Positions 32,147-42,455 of a stretch of 64,000 nucleotides of DNA are shown in pieces. The first letter of the stretch is position 1; each line of letters starts with the position of its first letter. Both the position numbers and the translations under genes were made by a program. Where the stretch lies: assembly GCF_019802285.1 (NCBI RefSeq), contig NZ_JAIEUJ010000003.1:1-64000 (forward strand), in the 5' to 3' direction. Below the pieces are notes generated by a model, which saw nothing but the letters and a program-made list of their open reading frames with translations, did not search any database and was not told the origin of the DNA. Origin of the DNA: Novilysobacter antarcticus (GTDB lineage: Bacteria; Pseudomonadota; Gammaproteobacteria; Xanthomonadales; Xanthomonadaceae).

Positions 32147-32287
32147 GGCCGCATTGGAACATGGACGGCCGCCAGCGACCAGAGTTGCCTCAAGATTTGG
32201 CGCAGTCCGGACGACGGAAGCTGTCCGGACAAAGTCGCCGGAGATGCTGTTTGCCTTGCGTATCGGGGGTCAGGGAAATTGCGCCGA

Positions 32288-32293
32288 TAAAAT
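32288..32293 (+). promoter_or_regulatory. Candidate -10 element for the ilv leader
   Basis: TAAAAT lies about 38 bp before the leader ATG, which leaves room for a short 5' untranslated region with the AGG at 32321. No convincing -35 sits at 17 bp. A separate TTGACA at 32296-32301 is a better -35 but would require a poor -10 and the second leader ATG at 32364. Tentative. Confidence 0.3.
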
Positions 32294-32330
32294 AGTTGAC
32301 AGCGGCGCCACCGCATGATTAGGTCGACTC

Positions 32331-32492
32331 ATGACGCAGCGCAGCATCCATCCCGCCGGAACCATGACGGCCCCGCCTCCGGCACCGCCCCATGCGGTCG
32401 ACCGCGGCAGCGCCGCGCTGACCACCGGCCTCCTCATTCTCGTAACCCTCCTTATTACCGTCCTTACAGGCGCGGGGTTCGGGTACGTGTAG
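32331..32492 (+). CDS. Leader peptide of the ilv-leu-thr attenuator
   Basis: A 53-codon frame starting ATG with AGG seven bases upstream. Its second half is a control-codon run read as [17 protein letters not shown]: five Leu, two Ile, two Val and five Thr codons in 16, just before the pairing segment of the antiterminator. The stop at 32490-32492 lies beyond that segment. This is the architecture of ilv/leu/thr leader peptides: a ribosome starved for one of these amino acids stalls in the run and favours antitermination. The internal ATG at 32364 would give 42 residues and is an alternative start. The peptide itself probably has no function. It is too short and low in similarity for homology-based detection. 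Confidence 0.88.
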   Translation: MTQRSIHPAGTMTAPPPAPPHAVDRGSAALTTGLLILVTLLITVLTGAGFGYV

Positions 32493-32550
32493 ACCACACA
32501 AACCCAGTAACAGGAACCGGACCCCGCGCCCCAAAAGGCGCGGGGTTTTT
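32469..32550 (+). terminator. ilv attenuator: terminator and antiterminator
   Basis: Three segments can pair in two ways. Segment 2 (GGCGCGGGGTTCGG, 32469-32482) lies in the last leader codons. Segment 3 (CCGGACCCCGCGCC, 32517-32530) can pair with segment 2 with one wobble, or with segment 4 (GGCGCGGGGTT, 32537-32547). Pairing 3:4 makes a 9-bp GC stem with a 6-nt loop and five T, an intrinsic terminator. Pairing 2:3 prevents it. Segments 2 and 4 are the same sequence for 11 bases, so the choice is strictly exclusive. Confidence 0.9.
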
Positions 32551-32617
32551 CGTTTCAGGCATCGCGATTCCCTCCATCCACCCAGCCGGAACCGCCGGCA
32601 GCGAAAGGAAACCCAAC

Positions 32618-34348
32618 GTGAGAAGCAACGCCATCAAGTCAGGCCCCGCCCATGCCCCGGCCCGCGCCATGCTGCGCGCCACCGGCATGGACGATGCGGC
32701 GATCGCCAAGCCGCTGGTTGCGATCGTGCACACGTGGACGGATGTCTCGCCGTGCAACATCAACCTGCGCGATCTGGCCCGGCACGCGGCGGACGGCGTG
32801 CGCGAAGGTGGCGGCACGCCGGTGGAGTTCAACACCATCGCGGTCACCGACGGCATCGCGATGGGTAGCGACGGCATGCGTGCCTCGCTGGCCTCGCGCG
32901 AGACGATCGCCGATTCGATCGAGCTGGCGGTGATGGGCCATTGCCTGGACGCGATGGTGCTGCTGGTCGGTTGCGACAAGACGATCCCGGCAGCGGCGAT
33001 GGCGGCCGCGCGACTGGATATCCCCACCGTGATCCTCTACGGCGGCACGATCATGCCGGGCAAGTGCCCGACCGGGGAGAAGTCGCTGACGGTGCAGGAC
33101 GTGTTCGAAGCGGTCGGCGCGCACGCGGCCGGCCACATCAACGACGCCGAGCTGGCGGATGTCGAGCGCCACGCCTGCCCCGGCGCTGGCGCCTGCGGCG
33201 GCCAGTTCACCGCCAACACGATGGCCATGGTCCTGACCTTCCTGGGCCTGTCGCCGCTGCAGCTCAACGACATCCCCGCCACGCATGACGACAAGCCTGG
33301 CGCGGCGCATGCCTGCGGCCGGATGGTGATGGAGCAGCTGGGCCGGGGTGGACCGCTGCCGCGGCAGTTGCTGAGCCCGGTCTCGCTGCGCAACGCCGCC
33401 CGCGCGGTGTCGGCCACGGCCGGCTCGACCAATTGTGCGATGCACCTGTTGGCGATCGCGCACGAGGCCGGCGTGGCCTTCGACCTGGAGGAGTTCCAGC
33501 AGGCGTCGGCGGTCCCGGTCATCGCCGATCTCAAGCCGGGTGGACGCTATACCGCCGCGGAGCTGTTCACCTTCGGCGGCGTGGCGCTGGTCGCCGACGA
33601 GCTGCGCGCCGCAGGCCTGATCGACGACATGCCCACGGTCACTGGCCGCAGCCTGTTCGAGGAGCTGGACGCGTTGCCCGCGGCCGGCCAGCAGGATGCG
33701 GTGCGGCCGGTATCCGATCCGATCAAGCCGACCGGCGGATTCTCGATCCTGTACGGCGACCTCGCCCCGGAAGGCTGCATCGTCAAGTTGGCCGGCCACG
33801 GCCAGAACCATTTTGAAGGCCCGGCGCGGGTGTTCAACTCCGAGGAAAGCTGCTTCGCGGCAGTGCAGGAGCGCACGGTCAAGGCCGGCGACGTGGTGGT
33901 GATCCGATTCGAAGGACCCGCCGGCGGCCCCGGCATGCGCGAGATGCTGGCGGTCACCGCAGCACTGGTCGGCCAGGGCCTGAGCGATGACGTCGCCCTG
34001 ATCACCGACGGCCGTTTCAGCGGCGCCACCCGCGGTTTCATGGTCGGGCACGTGTCGCCGGAAGCCGCCCACGGCGGCCCGATTGCGAAGATCCGCGACG
34101 GCGACGTGATCCGCATCGACGTCGCCACCCGACGCATCGACGTCGATGCCGACCTCGCCTCGCGGACGCCTGCCCGGATCGCACCGCGCGTCACCACCGG
34201 CGTGCTGGCGAAGTACGCGCAGCTGGTCAGCTCGGCCTCGCTGGGCGCGGTCACCGCACCCGGCCCACTGAGCGGCCGCGGCATTCCGGCAACCCTCGTC
34301 ACCGGCGATTCGGCCGGGGAACCCGAAGCCACTCTCGCCACGACCTGA
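32618..34348 (+). CDS. ilvD: Dihydroxy-acid dehydratase
   Basis: A 576-residue IlvD/Edd-family enzyme that dehydrates the dihydroxy acids to 2-oxo acids for valine, leucine and isoleucine. Iron-sulphur ligands are in [18 protein letters not shown] (with the conserved Lys) and [15 protein letters not shown], the three-cysteine arrangement of the shorter [2Fe-2S]-type enzymes rather than E. coli IlvD. The late [20 protein letters not shown] block is typical. The start is GTG at 32618, chosen because AAAGGAA precedes it at seven bases; no ATG is near. It is the first enzyme gene after the attenuator, followed 71 bp later by ilvC. Confidence 0.95.
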   Translation: MRSNAIKSGPAHAPARAMLRATGMDDAAIAKPLVAIVHTWTDVSPCNINLRDLARHAADGVREGGGTPVEFNTIAVTDGIAMGSDGMRASLASRETIADSIELAVMGHCLDAMVLLVGCDKTIPAAAMAAARLDIPTVILYGGTIMPGKCPTGEKSLTVQDVFEAVGAHAAGHINDAELADVERHACPGAGACGGQFTANTMAMVLTFLGLSPLQLNDIPATHDDKPGAAHACGRMVMEQLGRGGPLPRQLLSPVSLRNAARAVSATAGSTNCAMHLLAIAHEAGVAFDLEEFQQASAVPVIADLKPGGRYTAAELFTFGGVALVADELRAAGLIDDMPTVTGRSLFEELDALPAAGQQDAVRPVSDPIKPTGGFSILYGDLAPEGCIVKLAGHGQNHFEGPARVFNSEESCFAAVQERTVKAGDVVVIRFEGPAGGPGMREMLAVTAALVGQGLSDDVALITDGRFSGATRGFMVGHVSPEAAHGGPIAKIRDGDVIRIDVATRRIDVDADLASRTPARIAPRVTTGVLAKYAQLVSSASLGAVTAPGPLSGRGIPATLVTGDSAGEPEATLATT

Positions 34349-34419
34349 ATCCCGGCGCGAACCCGATCAACCTCTCCCCCTTCCTTCCATCTTCAACCCA
34401 CTCCACAGGAATCATCCCC

Positions 34420-35466
34420 ATGAGCAACACCGACACCACCGCCCATCGTCCTCGCGTCGCCGTCATCGGTTACGGCAGCCAGGGCCGCGCCCACGCACTG
34501 AACCTGCGCGACTCGGGCTTTGACGTCACCATCGGCCTGCGCCCGGGTGGCCCGACCTCGATCAAGGCGATGGCCGACGGCTTCAGCGTGAGCACGCCGG
34601 CCGAGGCGGTTGCCGGCGCCGAGATCGTCGCGGTGCTGACCCCGGACATGGTCCAGGCCGACCTCTACACCCAGGTGATCGAGCCCAACATCACCCAGGG
34701 CGCGTGCCTGCTGTTCGCCCACGGCTTCAACGTCCATTACGGCCAGGTCACCCCGCGCGCGGATCTGGACGTCGTGCTGGTCGCGCCCAAGGGGCCGGGC
34801 GCACTGGTACGGCGCGAGTTCGAGATCGGCCGCGGCGTGCCGGCGGTGTATGCCGTGCATCAGGACGCCAGCGGCAATGCCGAGAAGCTCGCGCTGACCT
34901 ATTGCGCCGGCATCGGCGGGGCGCGCCAGAACGCGATCAAGACCACCTTCAAGGAAGAGACCGAAACCGACCTGTTCGGCGAGCAGGCGGTCCTGTGCGG
35001 CGGCGCGACCAAGCTGGTCCAGGCCGGTTTCGAGACTTTGGTCGAGGCCGGTTACCAGCCCGAAGTTGCCTACTACGAGTGTCTGCACGAGCTGAAGCTG
35101 ATCGTCGACCTGTTCTACGAGGGTGGCGTCACCCGCATGCACGAGTTCATCAGCGAGACCGCGCAGTACGGCGCGCTGACCCGCGGCTCCTACGTGGTTG
35201 ACGACAACACGCGCGCACAGATGCGCAAGGTGCTGACCGAAATCCAGGACGGCACGTTCGCGCGCCAGTGGATCGCCGAGTACAAGTCGGGCAACGCCAA
35301 CTACCAGGCGTTGAAGCAGGCCGACCTGGATCACCCGATCGAGGTGACCGGCCGCAAGCTGCGCGCGGCGATGCCGTGGTTGGGCGATGCGCCGCAGGCC
35401 GATGCCGCTGCGTCGGCAAACGCTCCCAAGGCGGTGGGCGAGCGCGCCGAGCCGGCCTCGGCATGA
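34420..35466 (+). CDS. ilvC: Ketol-acid reductoisomerase (class I)
   Basis: A 348-residue NADPH-dependent enzyme that isomerises and reduces acetolactate or acetohydroxybutyrate. Seen: the Rossmann motif [18 protein letters not shown] (about 16-33), [17 protein letters not shown], and the Mg-binding [12 protein letters not shown] and [13 protein letters not shown] regions of the knotted C-terminal domain. It is the class I (short) type. The last 25 residues are a low-complexity Ala-rich tail ([13 protein letters not shown]) that normal IlvC lacks. The stop shares the ATGA with the ilvG start. CACAGGAAT is the ribosome binding site. Confidence 0.97.
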   Translation: MSNTDTTAHRPRVAVIGYGSQGRAHALNLRDSGFDVTIGLRPGGPTSIKAMADGFSVSTPAEAVAGAEIVAVLTPDMVQADLYTQVIEPNITQGACLLFAHGFNVHYGQVTPRADLDVVLVAPKGPGALVRREFEIGRGVPAVYAVHQDASGNAEKLALTYCAGIGGARQNAIKTTFKEETETDLFGEQAVLCGGATKLVQAGFETLVEAGYQPEVAYYECLHELKLIVDLFYEGGVTRMHEFISETAQYGALTRGSYVVDDNTRAQMRKVLTEIQDGTFARQWIAEYKSGNANYQALKQADLDHPIEVTGRKLRAAMPWLGDAPQADAAASANAPKAVGERAEPASA

Positions 35467-37226
35467 ACGGCGCGCGCTGGCTGGTGGAGGCACTGTCCGC
35501 GGAAGGCGTGGACACGCTGTTCGGCTACCCGGGTGGCGCGATCATGCCGTTCTACGATGCGTTGTACGGCTGCCCGCTGAAGCACGTCCTGGTCCGCCAC
35601 GAGCAGGGCGCGGCATTCGCGGCAAATGGGTACGCCCGCGCCAGCGGCCGGGTCGGAGTGTGCATCGCCACCTCCGGTCCCGGGGCGACCAACCTGGTGA
35701 CCGGGATCGCCGATGCGATGCTCGATTCGGTGCCGATGGTGGTGATCACCGGCCAGGTGGCCACCACGTTGATGGGCACCGACGCGTTCCAGGAAGTCGA
35801 CGTGTTCGGCATGACCCTGCCAGTGGTGAAGCACAGCTTCATCCCGCGCAGCGTCGACCAGCTGCCCGAGGTGGTGCGCGAAGCGTTCCGGCTGGCCCGC
35901 AGCGGCCGGCCGGGACCGGTGCTGATCGACCTGCCCAAGGATGTGCAGCTGGCGGGGGCGGCGCATTTGCCGGCCCACGTACCCGCTCCGGTGGACCCCA
36001 ACCCGCCGGCAACCAACGTCGACCTGGTGACGGCGCTGGAGCTGCTGTCCAAGGCTCGCCGTCCGGTCATCTATGGTGGCGGTGGCATCGCCCTGGGCGA
36101 CGCGGTGGCCGAGTTCCGCACCTTCGTGGAATCCGTGCAGGTGCCCACGGTGCTGACCCTGCGCGGTCTGGGTGCCCTGCCTGACGCGCATCCGCTGAAT
36201 CTCGGCATGCTCGGCATGCACGGCACGCGGGCGGCCAACATGGCCGTGCAGGAGGCCGACCTGCTGGTGGTGGTCGGCGCCCGCTTCGATGACCGCGCCA
36301 CCGGACGCCTGGACCAGTTCGCGCCGATCGCGAAGGTCATCCACCTGGACGTGGACCCGGCCGAGTTCAACAAGCTGCGTCACTGCGATGCGGTGTTGCA
36401 CGGCGAGCTGCAGCACAGCCTCAACCAGTTGGCCACCGCGATGCCGGAATGCTCGGCGTGGCGGACCACCTGCCAGTCGCGAAAACGCCAGTATGCGGCG
36501 CGCTACGACGCCCCCACCGCCACCGTCTACGCCCCGGCACTGCTGCGGCGGCTGTCGGAGCTCGCGCCGGCGGCCGTGGTCAGTTGCGATGTCGGCCAGC
36601 ACCAGATGTGGGTCGCCCAGCACTGGGGATTCAACGATCCACGCAAGCACCTGACCAGCGGTGGACTGGGCGCGATGGGCTTCGGCCTGCCGGCGGCGAT
36701 CGGTGCGCAGATGGCCGACCCGCAGGCGCAGGTGTTCTGCGTCAGCGGCGATGGGTCCTTCCTGATGAACGTGCAGGAGCTGGCGACCATCGTGCGCTAT
36801 CGGCTGCCGGTGAAGATCGTGCTGCTGGACAACCAGCGCCTGGGCATGGTCCGGCAGTGGCAGGAGCTGTTCTTCGAGCACCGTTATTCGGAAACCGACC
36901 TGTCGGACAACCCCGACTTCGTCGCGGTCGCCGCAGCGTTCGGGATCCAGGCCTTCGCGCTGGACCGCGCGGACGACTGCGAAGCCGCCCTGCAGCGTTT
37001 GATCGCTGCGCCTGGACCGGCGCTGCTGCACGTCTCCATCGACGCCCACGCCAACGTCTGGCCGCTGGTGCCGCCCAACCACAACAACGCACAGATGCTC
37101 CACGAATCCGCGACTCCGGGTGCGACCTCGCCCGCGACCGTCGCCACTCCACCCGCAGCCGCCCCGGCGCCCGTACCCCAACCCCCCTCATCCCACCCGG
37201 AGAACGCACATGCGCTACCAGATTGA
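35463..37226 (+). CDS. ilvG: Acetolactate synthase, large subunit
   Basis: A 587-residue ThDP enzyme that condenses pyruvate with pyruvate or 2-oxobutyrate, the first step common to valine/leucine and isoleucine. Seen: the N-terminal [14 protein letters not shown], the catalytic Glu in [32 protein letters not shown], the FAD/ThDP central domain, and the ThDP-binding [15 protein letters not shown] with the [15 protein letters not shown] segment. The last 45 residues are a Pro/Ala-rich tail beyond the usual end (after PPNHNN). The ATG overlaps the ilvC stop (ATGA), and its own 3' end overlaps ilvM by 17 bp. I call it IlvG rather than IlvB or IlvI because an IlvM-type small subunit follows. Confidence 0.95.
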   Translation: MNGARWLVEALSAEGVDTLFGYPGGAIMPFYDALYGCPLKHVLVRHEQGAAFAANGYARASGRVGVCIATSGPGATNLVTGIADAMLDSVPMVVITGQVATTLMGTDAFQEVDVFGMTLPVVKHSFIPRSVDQLPEVVREAFRLARSGRPGPVLIDLPKDVQLAGAAHLPAHVPAPVDPNPPATNVDLVTALELLSKARRPVIYGGGGIALGDAVAEFRTFVESVQVPTVLTLRGLGALPDAHPLNLGMLGMHGTRAANMAVQEADLLVVVGARFDDRATGRLDQFAPIAKVIHLDVDPAEFNKLRHCDAVLHGELQHSLNQLATAMPECSAWRTTCQSRKRQYAARYDAPTATVYAPALLRRLSELAPAAVVSCDVGQHQMWVAQHWGFNDPRKHLTSGGLGAMGFGLPAAIGAQMADPQAQVFCVSGDGSFLMNVQELATIVRYRLPVKIVLLDNQRLGMVRQWQELFFEHRYSETDLSDNPDFVAVAAAFGIQAFALDRADDCEAALQRLIAAPGPALLHVSIDAHANVWPLVPPNHNNAQMLHESATPGATSPATVATPPAAAPAPVPQPPSSHPENAHALPD

Positions 37227-37446
37227 CCTCATCATGCGGCGCGCGGAGGGCGCGCTGGCCCGGGTGATCGGCACCGCCGAACGCCGCGGCTTCCAGCCCA
37301 TCGACGTCGACGGCGGGCTCCAGTCCGACGGCGAGCACTGGCACCTGCGCATGAACGTGGAAGGCCAGCGCTCGGGCGAGGGTTTGCAGGCCCAGCTGCG
37401 CAAGCTGCACGATTGCCTCGCGGTGGAGGTCTCCCCATGTCGCTGA
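37210..37446 (+). CDS. ilvM: Acetolactate synthase, small regulatory subunit (ACT)
   Basis: A 78-residue single ACT-domain protein like E. coli IlvM, the regulatory subunit of acetolactate synthase II. It starts [21 protein letters not shown], typical of the ACT beta-alpha-beta start, and ends in a second helix (EGLQAQLRKLHD). Larger IlvH/IlvN subunits have about 160 residues, so this is the short type, which in E. coli confers weak or no valine sensitivity. GGAGA precedes the ATG at 37210. It overlaps ilvG by 17 bp upstream and ilvE by 10 bp downstream, so translation is coupled on both sides. Confidence 0.92.
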   Translation: MRYQIDLIMRRAEGALARVIGTAERRGFQPIDVDGGLQSDGEHWHLRMNVEGQRSGEGLQAQLRKLHDCLAVEVSPCR

Positions 37447-38342
37447 CCGACGCCGCCGGCAACCCGGTGCTGCAATTGTGGTTTGACGGCGAGCTGGTCC
37501 GGGCCGATGCGCCGCTGGCGCCGCTGACCACGCATGCCCTGCATTACGGCAGCGGCGTGTTTGAGGGCATCCGCAGCTACGAAACCGCCGATGGCGGCTC
37601 GGCCGTGTTCCGCCTGCCCGAACACATGGAGCGGATGCGCAAGGGCTGTGAGCTGCTGGGGATCGACTTCGACGTCCAGCGCGCCACCGATGCGACCTTG
37701 CAGGTGCTGCGCGCAAACCGCCAGAGCGCGGCCTACATCCGGCCCCTGGCCTGGTGCGGCACCGGCTCGATCGGCCTGGACGTGGCGCCGCTGAGCAAGC
37801 ACCTGATGGTCGCCACCTTCGGCACCGTGGTGCACCTGTCGGGCAGCGCGGTGAAGCTGGGCGTGTCGTCGTGGCGGCGCAATCCGGCTACCTCGCTGCC
37901 GCCACTGAAGCTGTGCGGGGCGTACGTCAACTCGATCCTGGCCAAGCACGAGGCCAAGACCCGCGGCTTCGACGAGGCCCTGTTTGTCGACGAGGCGGGC
38001 ATGGTCGTGGAGTGCACCGGGGCCAACGTGTTCATGCTCAATGGCGACAAGCTGACCGCTGTGGAGCACGCCGACGCCCTGCCCGGCATCACCCGCGACA
38101 CGGTGATCGCGTTGACCGGTGCCGAGTCTCGCGCGGTCCCGCTGGCCGAGCTGATGGAGGCCGACGAGGTCTTCGTCTGCGGCACCGCGGCGGAAGTGAC
38201 GCCTATCAACATCCTCAACGAGCACCGCTTCGCATCCGACAAACGCGGCCGGGAAATCGCCCAGCTGTACCGCGACGTGGTCACCGGCGTGGACACCAGT
38301 CACCGCGCGTGGCTGACGGATGTAGGCCTGCCCCGTGACTGA
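37437..38342 (+). CDS. ilvE: Branched-chain amino acid aminotransferase
   Basis: A 301-residue class IV PLP aminotransferase that makes Leu, Ile and Val from their 2-oxo acids with glutamate. Seen: LTTHALHYGSGVFEGIRSY (28-46), the catalytic lysine Lys158 in LKLCGAYVNS, the DEALFVDEAGMVVECTGANVFML substrate segment (in part), and the C-terminal VFVCGTAAEVTPI PLP-phosphate loop. Length and pattern match IlvE rather than D-amino acid transaminase. The ATG at 37437 overlaps ilvM by 10 bp and its stop overlaps the ilvA start by 8 bp. Confidence 0.95.
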   Translation: MSLTDAAGNPVLQLWFDGELVRADAPLAPLTTHALHYGSGVFEGIRSYETADGGSAVFRLPEHMERMRKGCELLGIDFDVQRATDATLQVLRANRQSAAYIRPLAWCGTGSIGLDVAPLSKHLMVATFGTVVHLSGSAVKLGVSSWRRNPATSLPPLKLCGAYVNSILAKHEAKTRGFDEALFVDEAGMVVECTGANVFMLNGDKLTAVEHADALPGITRDTVIALTGAESRAVPLAELMEADEVFVCGTAAEVTPINILNEHRFASDKRGREIAQLYRDVVTGVDTSHRAWLTDVGLPRD

Positions 38343-39432
38343 GGCAATGGCCCTTGCAGGTGTGAATGCTTCCGCCGTGCTGGCGGCGCAGGCGCGGTTG
38401 CGGCCCTACCTGGCCGCAACGCCCCTGCACTATGCCGAACGCTTCGGCTGCTGGTTGAAGCTGGAAAACCTGCAGCGCACGGGTTCCTACAAGGTGCGTG
38501 GGGCAATGAACGCGTTGCTGGCGATGCGCGAGCGCGGCGATCAGCGTCCGGTGATCGCCGCGTCGGCCGGCAACCATGCGCAGGGGCTGGCCTGGGCCGG
38601 CTACCGGCTGCGGGTGCCGGTCATCGCAGTCATGCCCAACAACGCGCCGCAGACCAAGATCGCCGGTGTCGCCCACTGGAGCGCCACCGTCCGCCTGCAT
38701 GGCGACACCTATGACGAGGCCAAGGCCTTCGCCGCCGAGCTGGCCGAGCAGAACGACTACCGCCTGCTGTCGGCCTTCGACGATCCCGACGTGATCGCCG
38801 GCCAGGGCACCGTTGGCCTGGAGATGGCCGCGCTGGCACCTGACGTCGTGCTGGTGCCGATCGGTGGCGGCGGGCTGGCCTCCGGCGTGGCGCTGGCGCT
38901 GAAGTCGCAGGGCGTGCGCATCGTCGGCGCCCAGGTCGAAGGCGTGGACTCGATGGCGCGCGCGCTGCGCGGCGACTTCGAGCTGCGCGAGAGTGCCGCC
39001 ACCCTCGCCGACGGCGTCCGGGTCAAGGAGCCGGGCCTGCTTACCCGCCAACTGCTGGCCGAGCTGCTGGACGACATCGTCATTGTGCGCGAGGCCGAGC
39101 TGCGCGAGACGCTGGTCCGGCTCGCGCTGGAAGAGCACGTCATCGCCGAAGGTGCCGGCGCGCTGGCCCTGGCCGCCGGCCGCCGGGTCGCCGGGCGGCG
39201 CAAATGCGCGGTCGTGTCGGGCGGCAACATCGACGCCAGCGTGCTGGCCCAACTGCTCTCCGAGGTCCGCCCGCGCGCACCGCGCCGCCCACGTCGTCGC
39301 AGCCGCGACATCGCGCCGCCCACCCATACCCCTGCGGTACGCCCCCTTTCCCCTGCCAGCACGGCCTCCGCGCCGTCCCGCCCCGTGGACGAACCCACGG
39401 CAGCGCCCACTCCCGAGGTAGTTCCAGCATGA
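38335..39432 (+). CDS. ilvA: Threonine dehydratase without ACT domain
   Basis: A 365-residue PLP enzyme that deaminates threonine to 2-oxobutyrate, the first committed step to isoleucine. Lys53 in GSYKVRGAM is the Schiff base, [13 protein letters not shown] the phosphate-side loop, and [15 protein letters not shown] the glycine loop. After about residue 310 there is no IlvA-type regulatory (ACT-like) domain. Instead there is a basic then Pro/Ala-rich tail of about 55 residues ([13 protein letters not shown] onward). It is therefore of the short TdcB-like catalytic form, yet sits in the biosynthetic operon, so feedback by isoleucine may be lost or moved elsewhere. Start GTG at 38335 overlaps ilvE; ATG 38347 is an alternative. 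Confidence 0.88.
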   Translation: MTEAMALAGVNASAVLAAQARLRPYLAATPLHYAERFGCWLKLENLQRTGSYKVRGAMNALLAMRERGDQRPVIAASAGNHAQGLAWAGYRLRVPVIAVMPNNAPQTKIAGVAHWSATVRLHGDTYDEAKAFAAELAEQNDYRLLSAFDDPDVIAGQGTVGLEMAALAPDVVLVPIGGGGLASGVALALKSQGVRIVGAQVEGVDSMARALRGDFELRESAATLADGVRVKEPGLLTRQLLAELLDDIVIVREAELRETLVRLALEEHVIAEGAGALALAAGRRVAGRRKCAVVSGGNIDASVLAQLLSEVRPRAPRRPRRRSRDIAPPTHTPAVRPLSPASTASAPSRPVDEPTAAPTPEVVPA

Positions 39433-42400
39433 GCACCCACGAACCCGACGTAGTCATTACCAAACCTGTAGCGGCCGAGCACGTACGCATCTTCGACACC
39501 AGCCTGCGCGATGGCGAACAGTCCCCCGGCTGCAGCATGACCGCGCCGCAGAAGCTGCGTTTTGCCCACGCGCTTGCCGATCTCGGCGTGGACGTGATCG
39601 AGGTCGGCTTCCCGGCCAGCTCGGAGGCGGAAGTCGAGGCCACCCGGCGGATCGTGCGGGAAGTGCGGGGCTCGACCCTGGCGGCACTCGCGCGATGCCA
39701 CGCCGGCGACATCCAAGCCAGCGTACGCGCCCTGGAAGGTGCCGAAGACGCGCGCATGCATGTGTTCCTGTCCACCAGCCCGCTGCATCGCGAACACAAA
39801 CTGGGCCTGAGCAAGGAGCAGGTGATCGAGCGCGCGGTGATGGGCGTGGAAATGGCAAGGCGCTACTTCGACGACGTCGAGTTCTCCGCCGAGGATGCCC
39901 TGCGCACCGAGCCCGAGTTCCTGGTCGAGGTCTGCAGCGCGGCCATCGCCGCCGGCGCGACCACGCTGAACATTCCCGACACGGTCGGCTACACCACGCC
40001 GGCGGAAATCCGCGCGCTGTTCGAGTACCTGCGCGCCAACGTGCGTGACGCGGAGCGCGCGGTGTTCAGCGCCCACTGCCACAACGACCTGGGACTGGCG
40101 GTCGCCAACAGCCTGGCGGCGATCGAGGGCGGGGCGCGGCAGGTCGAGTGCACGGTCAACGGCATCGGTGAGCGTGCCGGCAACTGCGCGCTGGAAGAGC
40201 TGGTGATGGCGCTGAACGTGCGCCGCAGCTACTTCAACGCGACCACCCGCATCGATACGCGCCGGCTGGTGCCGACCTCGCGCCTGCTGTCGCGGATCAC
40301 CGGCATGCACGTGCAGCGCAACAAGGCGATCGTCGGCCAGAACGCGTTTGCCCACGAGTCCGGCATCCACCAGCACGGCATGCTCAAGCACCGCGGCACC
40401 TACGAGATCATGCGTCCGCAGGACGTGGGCTGGGAGGAGTCGCAGATGGTGATGGGCCGCCACAGCGGCCGCGCCGCCCTGAGCGACCGGCTGCAGACCC
40501 TGGGCCTGGCGGTCGACGACACCCGCCTGAACGAGGTCTTCGAAGCGTTCAAGGTGCTGGCCGAGAAGAAGCGCGAGGTCTTCGACGCTGACCTGGAGAC
40601 GCTGGTGCTGGGTACCGATGCATCGGTGCGACGCGGCTTCCGGCTGCTGCGGGTGCACTCCTCCACCGGGGTCGGTGACGGCTGGCTGCCGACCGCCAGC
40701 GTGCGCCTGACCAAGCCGTGCGGCGCGGTCGCCGAAGAGGCGGCCGTCGGCGACGGACCCGTGCATGCGTTGTTTGCCGCACTGTCGCGGGCTACGGAGA
40801 TCCCGCTGGAGATCGACAGCTTCCAGATCTCCAGCATCACTGCAGGCGATGACGCCCAGGGCCAGGCCAGCGTCGTGGCGACCCTGGACGGCGTCGAGCA
40901 CACCGGCTCGGGCACCAGCACCGATATCCTGGAAGCCTCCGCGCTGGCGTGGCTGGACATCGCCAACCGCATCCACCGTGCCGGCAGCGGCGCGCCGCGC
41001 ACCCTGTTCGACAAGCTGTGGGACAGCCATCTGGTCAGCCCGGAGAGCGAGGCCTCGCCCGCTGTCCTGTACATCGACCTGCACCTGATCCACGAGGTCA
41101 CCACGCCGCAGGCGTTCACCGAGCTGGATGCGCGCGGATTGAAGGTACGCCGCCCGGAGCTGACCAAGGGCACGCTGGACCACTCCACCCCGACCCTGCC
41201 GCGCAACGCGGACGGCAGCCTGCCCTACGCGACGCCCGAAGCCGAGAAGCAGGTCGCGACCCTGCGCGACAATGCGGCGCGCCACGGCATCGAACTGTTC
41301 GATTTCGACAGCGACCATCGCGGCATCGTCCACGTGATCGGACCCGAACTGGGCCTGACCCAGCCTGGCATGACGGTGGTCTGCGGCGACAGCCACACCG
41401 CCACCCACGGCGCGTTCGGCGCGCTGGCGTTCGGCATCGGCACCAGTGAGGTCGGCCACGTGCTGGCTACCCAGTGCCTGCTGCAACGCAAGCCGCGCAC
41501 GCTGGCGATCACCATCGACGGCCAGCTGGGCCCGTCGGTCACCGCCAAGGACCTGATCCTGCACGTGATCGGGGTCATCGGCGTCAACGGCGGCACCGGC
41601 CACGTGATCGAGTACCGCGGCAGCGCCATCCAGGGCCTATCGATGGATGAGCGGATGACGGTATGCAACATGTCGATTGAAGCCGGCGCCCGCGCGGGCC
41701 TGATCGCTCCCGATGAAACCACCTTCGCATACCTGCGCGGCAAGCCGCGCGCGCCGCAGGGCGAGGCGTTCGAACAGGCCGTCGCGCGCTGGCGCCAGCT
41801 GCGCAGCGACGAGGGCGCGCGCTTCGACCGTGAGGTCCGGATCGATGCGGCCGACATCCGGCCCACCGTGACCTGGGGCACGCACCCCGGCCAGGTGACC
41901 GCGATCGATATGCCACTGCCGCCCTCGGGCAGCGTTGACGACACCAAGGCGCTGGCCTACATGGGTTTCACCGGTGGCCAGCCGCTGGCAGGACAGCCGG
42001 TGGACGTGGTGTTCATCGGCAGTTGCACCAACTCGCGTCTGGACGACCTGCGCCAAGCGGCGGGGATCCTGCGCGGCCGCAAGGTGCACCCCCGCGTGCG
42101 CATGCTGGTGGTACCCGGTTCGGTGCAGATCAAGCGCGACGCCGAGGCCGAGGGGATCGACCGGATCGTCCTGGACGCCGGCGCCGAGTGGCGCGAGCCG
42201 GGATGCTCGATGTGCATCGCGATGAACGGTGATCTGGTCGCTCCGGGGCAACTGGCGGTGTCCACCAGCAACCGCAACTTCGAAGGCCGCCAGGGCCAGG
42301 GGGCACGCACCGTGCTCGCCTCTCCGCTGACCGCCGCGGTCTGCGCCGTGCGCGGGGAGATCACCGACCCGGTCGCGTTCCTGCGTGAGCAGAACCCGTC

Positions 42401-42455
42401 CCCACCGGCAGTGGATGCACAACCCCGCACCATCGCCGCGGAGGCAACGCCATGA
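39429..42455 (+). CDS. leuA-leuC: LeuA-LeuC fusion: 2-isopropylmalate synthase and isopropylmalate dehydratase large subunit
   Basis: One uninterrupted 1008-residue frame. Residues 1 to about 517 are a complete Leu[14 protein letters not shown] (22-34), HCHND (H216, H218), [10 protein letters not shown], and the C-terminal regulatory domain ([15 protein letters not shown]). Residues about 524-1008 are a complete Leu[35 protein letters not shown], and the [4Fe-4S] cysteines C866, C926 and C929 (GSCTNSR, GCSMC). A linker of about six residues (AGSGAP, 518-523) joins them. In the LeuC frame near the junction I see no ATG, GTG or TTG and no ribosome binding site, so a separate LeuC start is unlikely. 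LeuA makes 2-isopropylmalate, the substrate of LeuC with LeuD. The start overlaps the ilvA stop and the end overlaps leuD (both ATGA). A sequencing indel remains possible. Confidence 0.85.
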   Translation: MSTHEPDVVITKPVAAEHVRIFDTSLRDGEQSPGCSMTAPQKLRFAHALADLGVDVIEVGFPASSEAEVEATRRIVREVRGSTLAALARCHAGDIQASVRALEGAEDARMHVFLSTSPLHREHKLGLSKEQVIERAVMGVEMARRYFDDVEFSAEDALRTEPEFLVEVCSAAIAAGATTLNIPDTVGYTTPAEIRALFEYLRANVRDAERAVFSAHCHNDLGLAVANSLAAIEGGARQVECTVNGIGERAGNCALEELVMALNVRRSYFNATTRIDTRRLVPTSRLLSRITGMHVQRNKAIVGQNAFAHESGIHQHGMLKHRGTYEIMRPQDVGWEESQMVMGRHSGRAALSDRLQTLGLAVDDTRLNEVFEAFKVLAEKKREVFDADLETLVLGTDASVRRGFRLLRVHSSTGVGDGWLPTASVRLTKPCGAVAEEAAVGDGPVHALFAALSRATEIPLEIDSFQISSITAGDDAQGQASVVATLDGVEHTGSGTSTDILEASALAWLDIANRIHRAGSGAPRTLFDKLWDSHLVSPESEASPAVLYIDLHLIHEVTTPQAFTELDARGLKVRRPELTKGTLDHSTPTLPRNADGSLPYATPEAEKQVATLRDNAARHGIELFDFDSDHRGIVHVIGPELGLTQPGMTVVCGDSHTATHGAFGALAFGIGTSEVGHVLATQCLLQRKPRTLAITIDGQLGPSVTAKDLILHVIGVIGVNGGTGHVIEYRGSAIQGLSMDERMTVCNMSIEAGARAGLIAPDETTFAYLRGKPRAPQGEAFEQAVARWRQLRSDEGARFDREVRIDAADIRPTVTWGTHPGQVTAIDMPLPPSGSVDDTKALAYMGFTGGQPLAGQPVDVVFIGSCTNSRLDDLRQAAGILRGRKVHPRVRMLVVPGSVQIKRDAEAEGIDRIVLDAGAEWREPGCSMCIAMNGDLVAPGQLAVSTSNRNFEGRQGQGARTVLASPLTAAVCAVRGEITDPVAFLREQNPSPPAVDAQPRTIAAEATP

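Noticed and set aside
38757-41603. A 948-codon open frame on the minus strand opposite ilvA-leuAC, and similar long antisense frames at 705-2834, 13652-15715, 24016-26349 and 42981-45593
   Set aside because: They lie opposite clear enzymes, have no family motifs (except the rubredoxin at the end of the first) and arise because high-GC codons leave few stops in the antisense frame.
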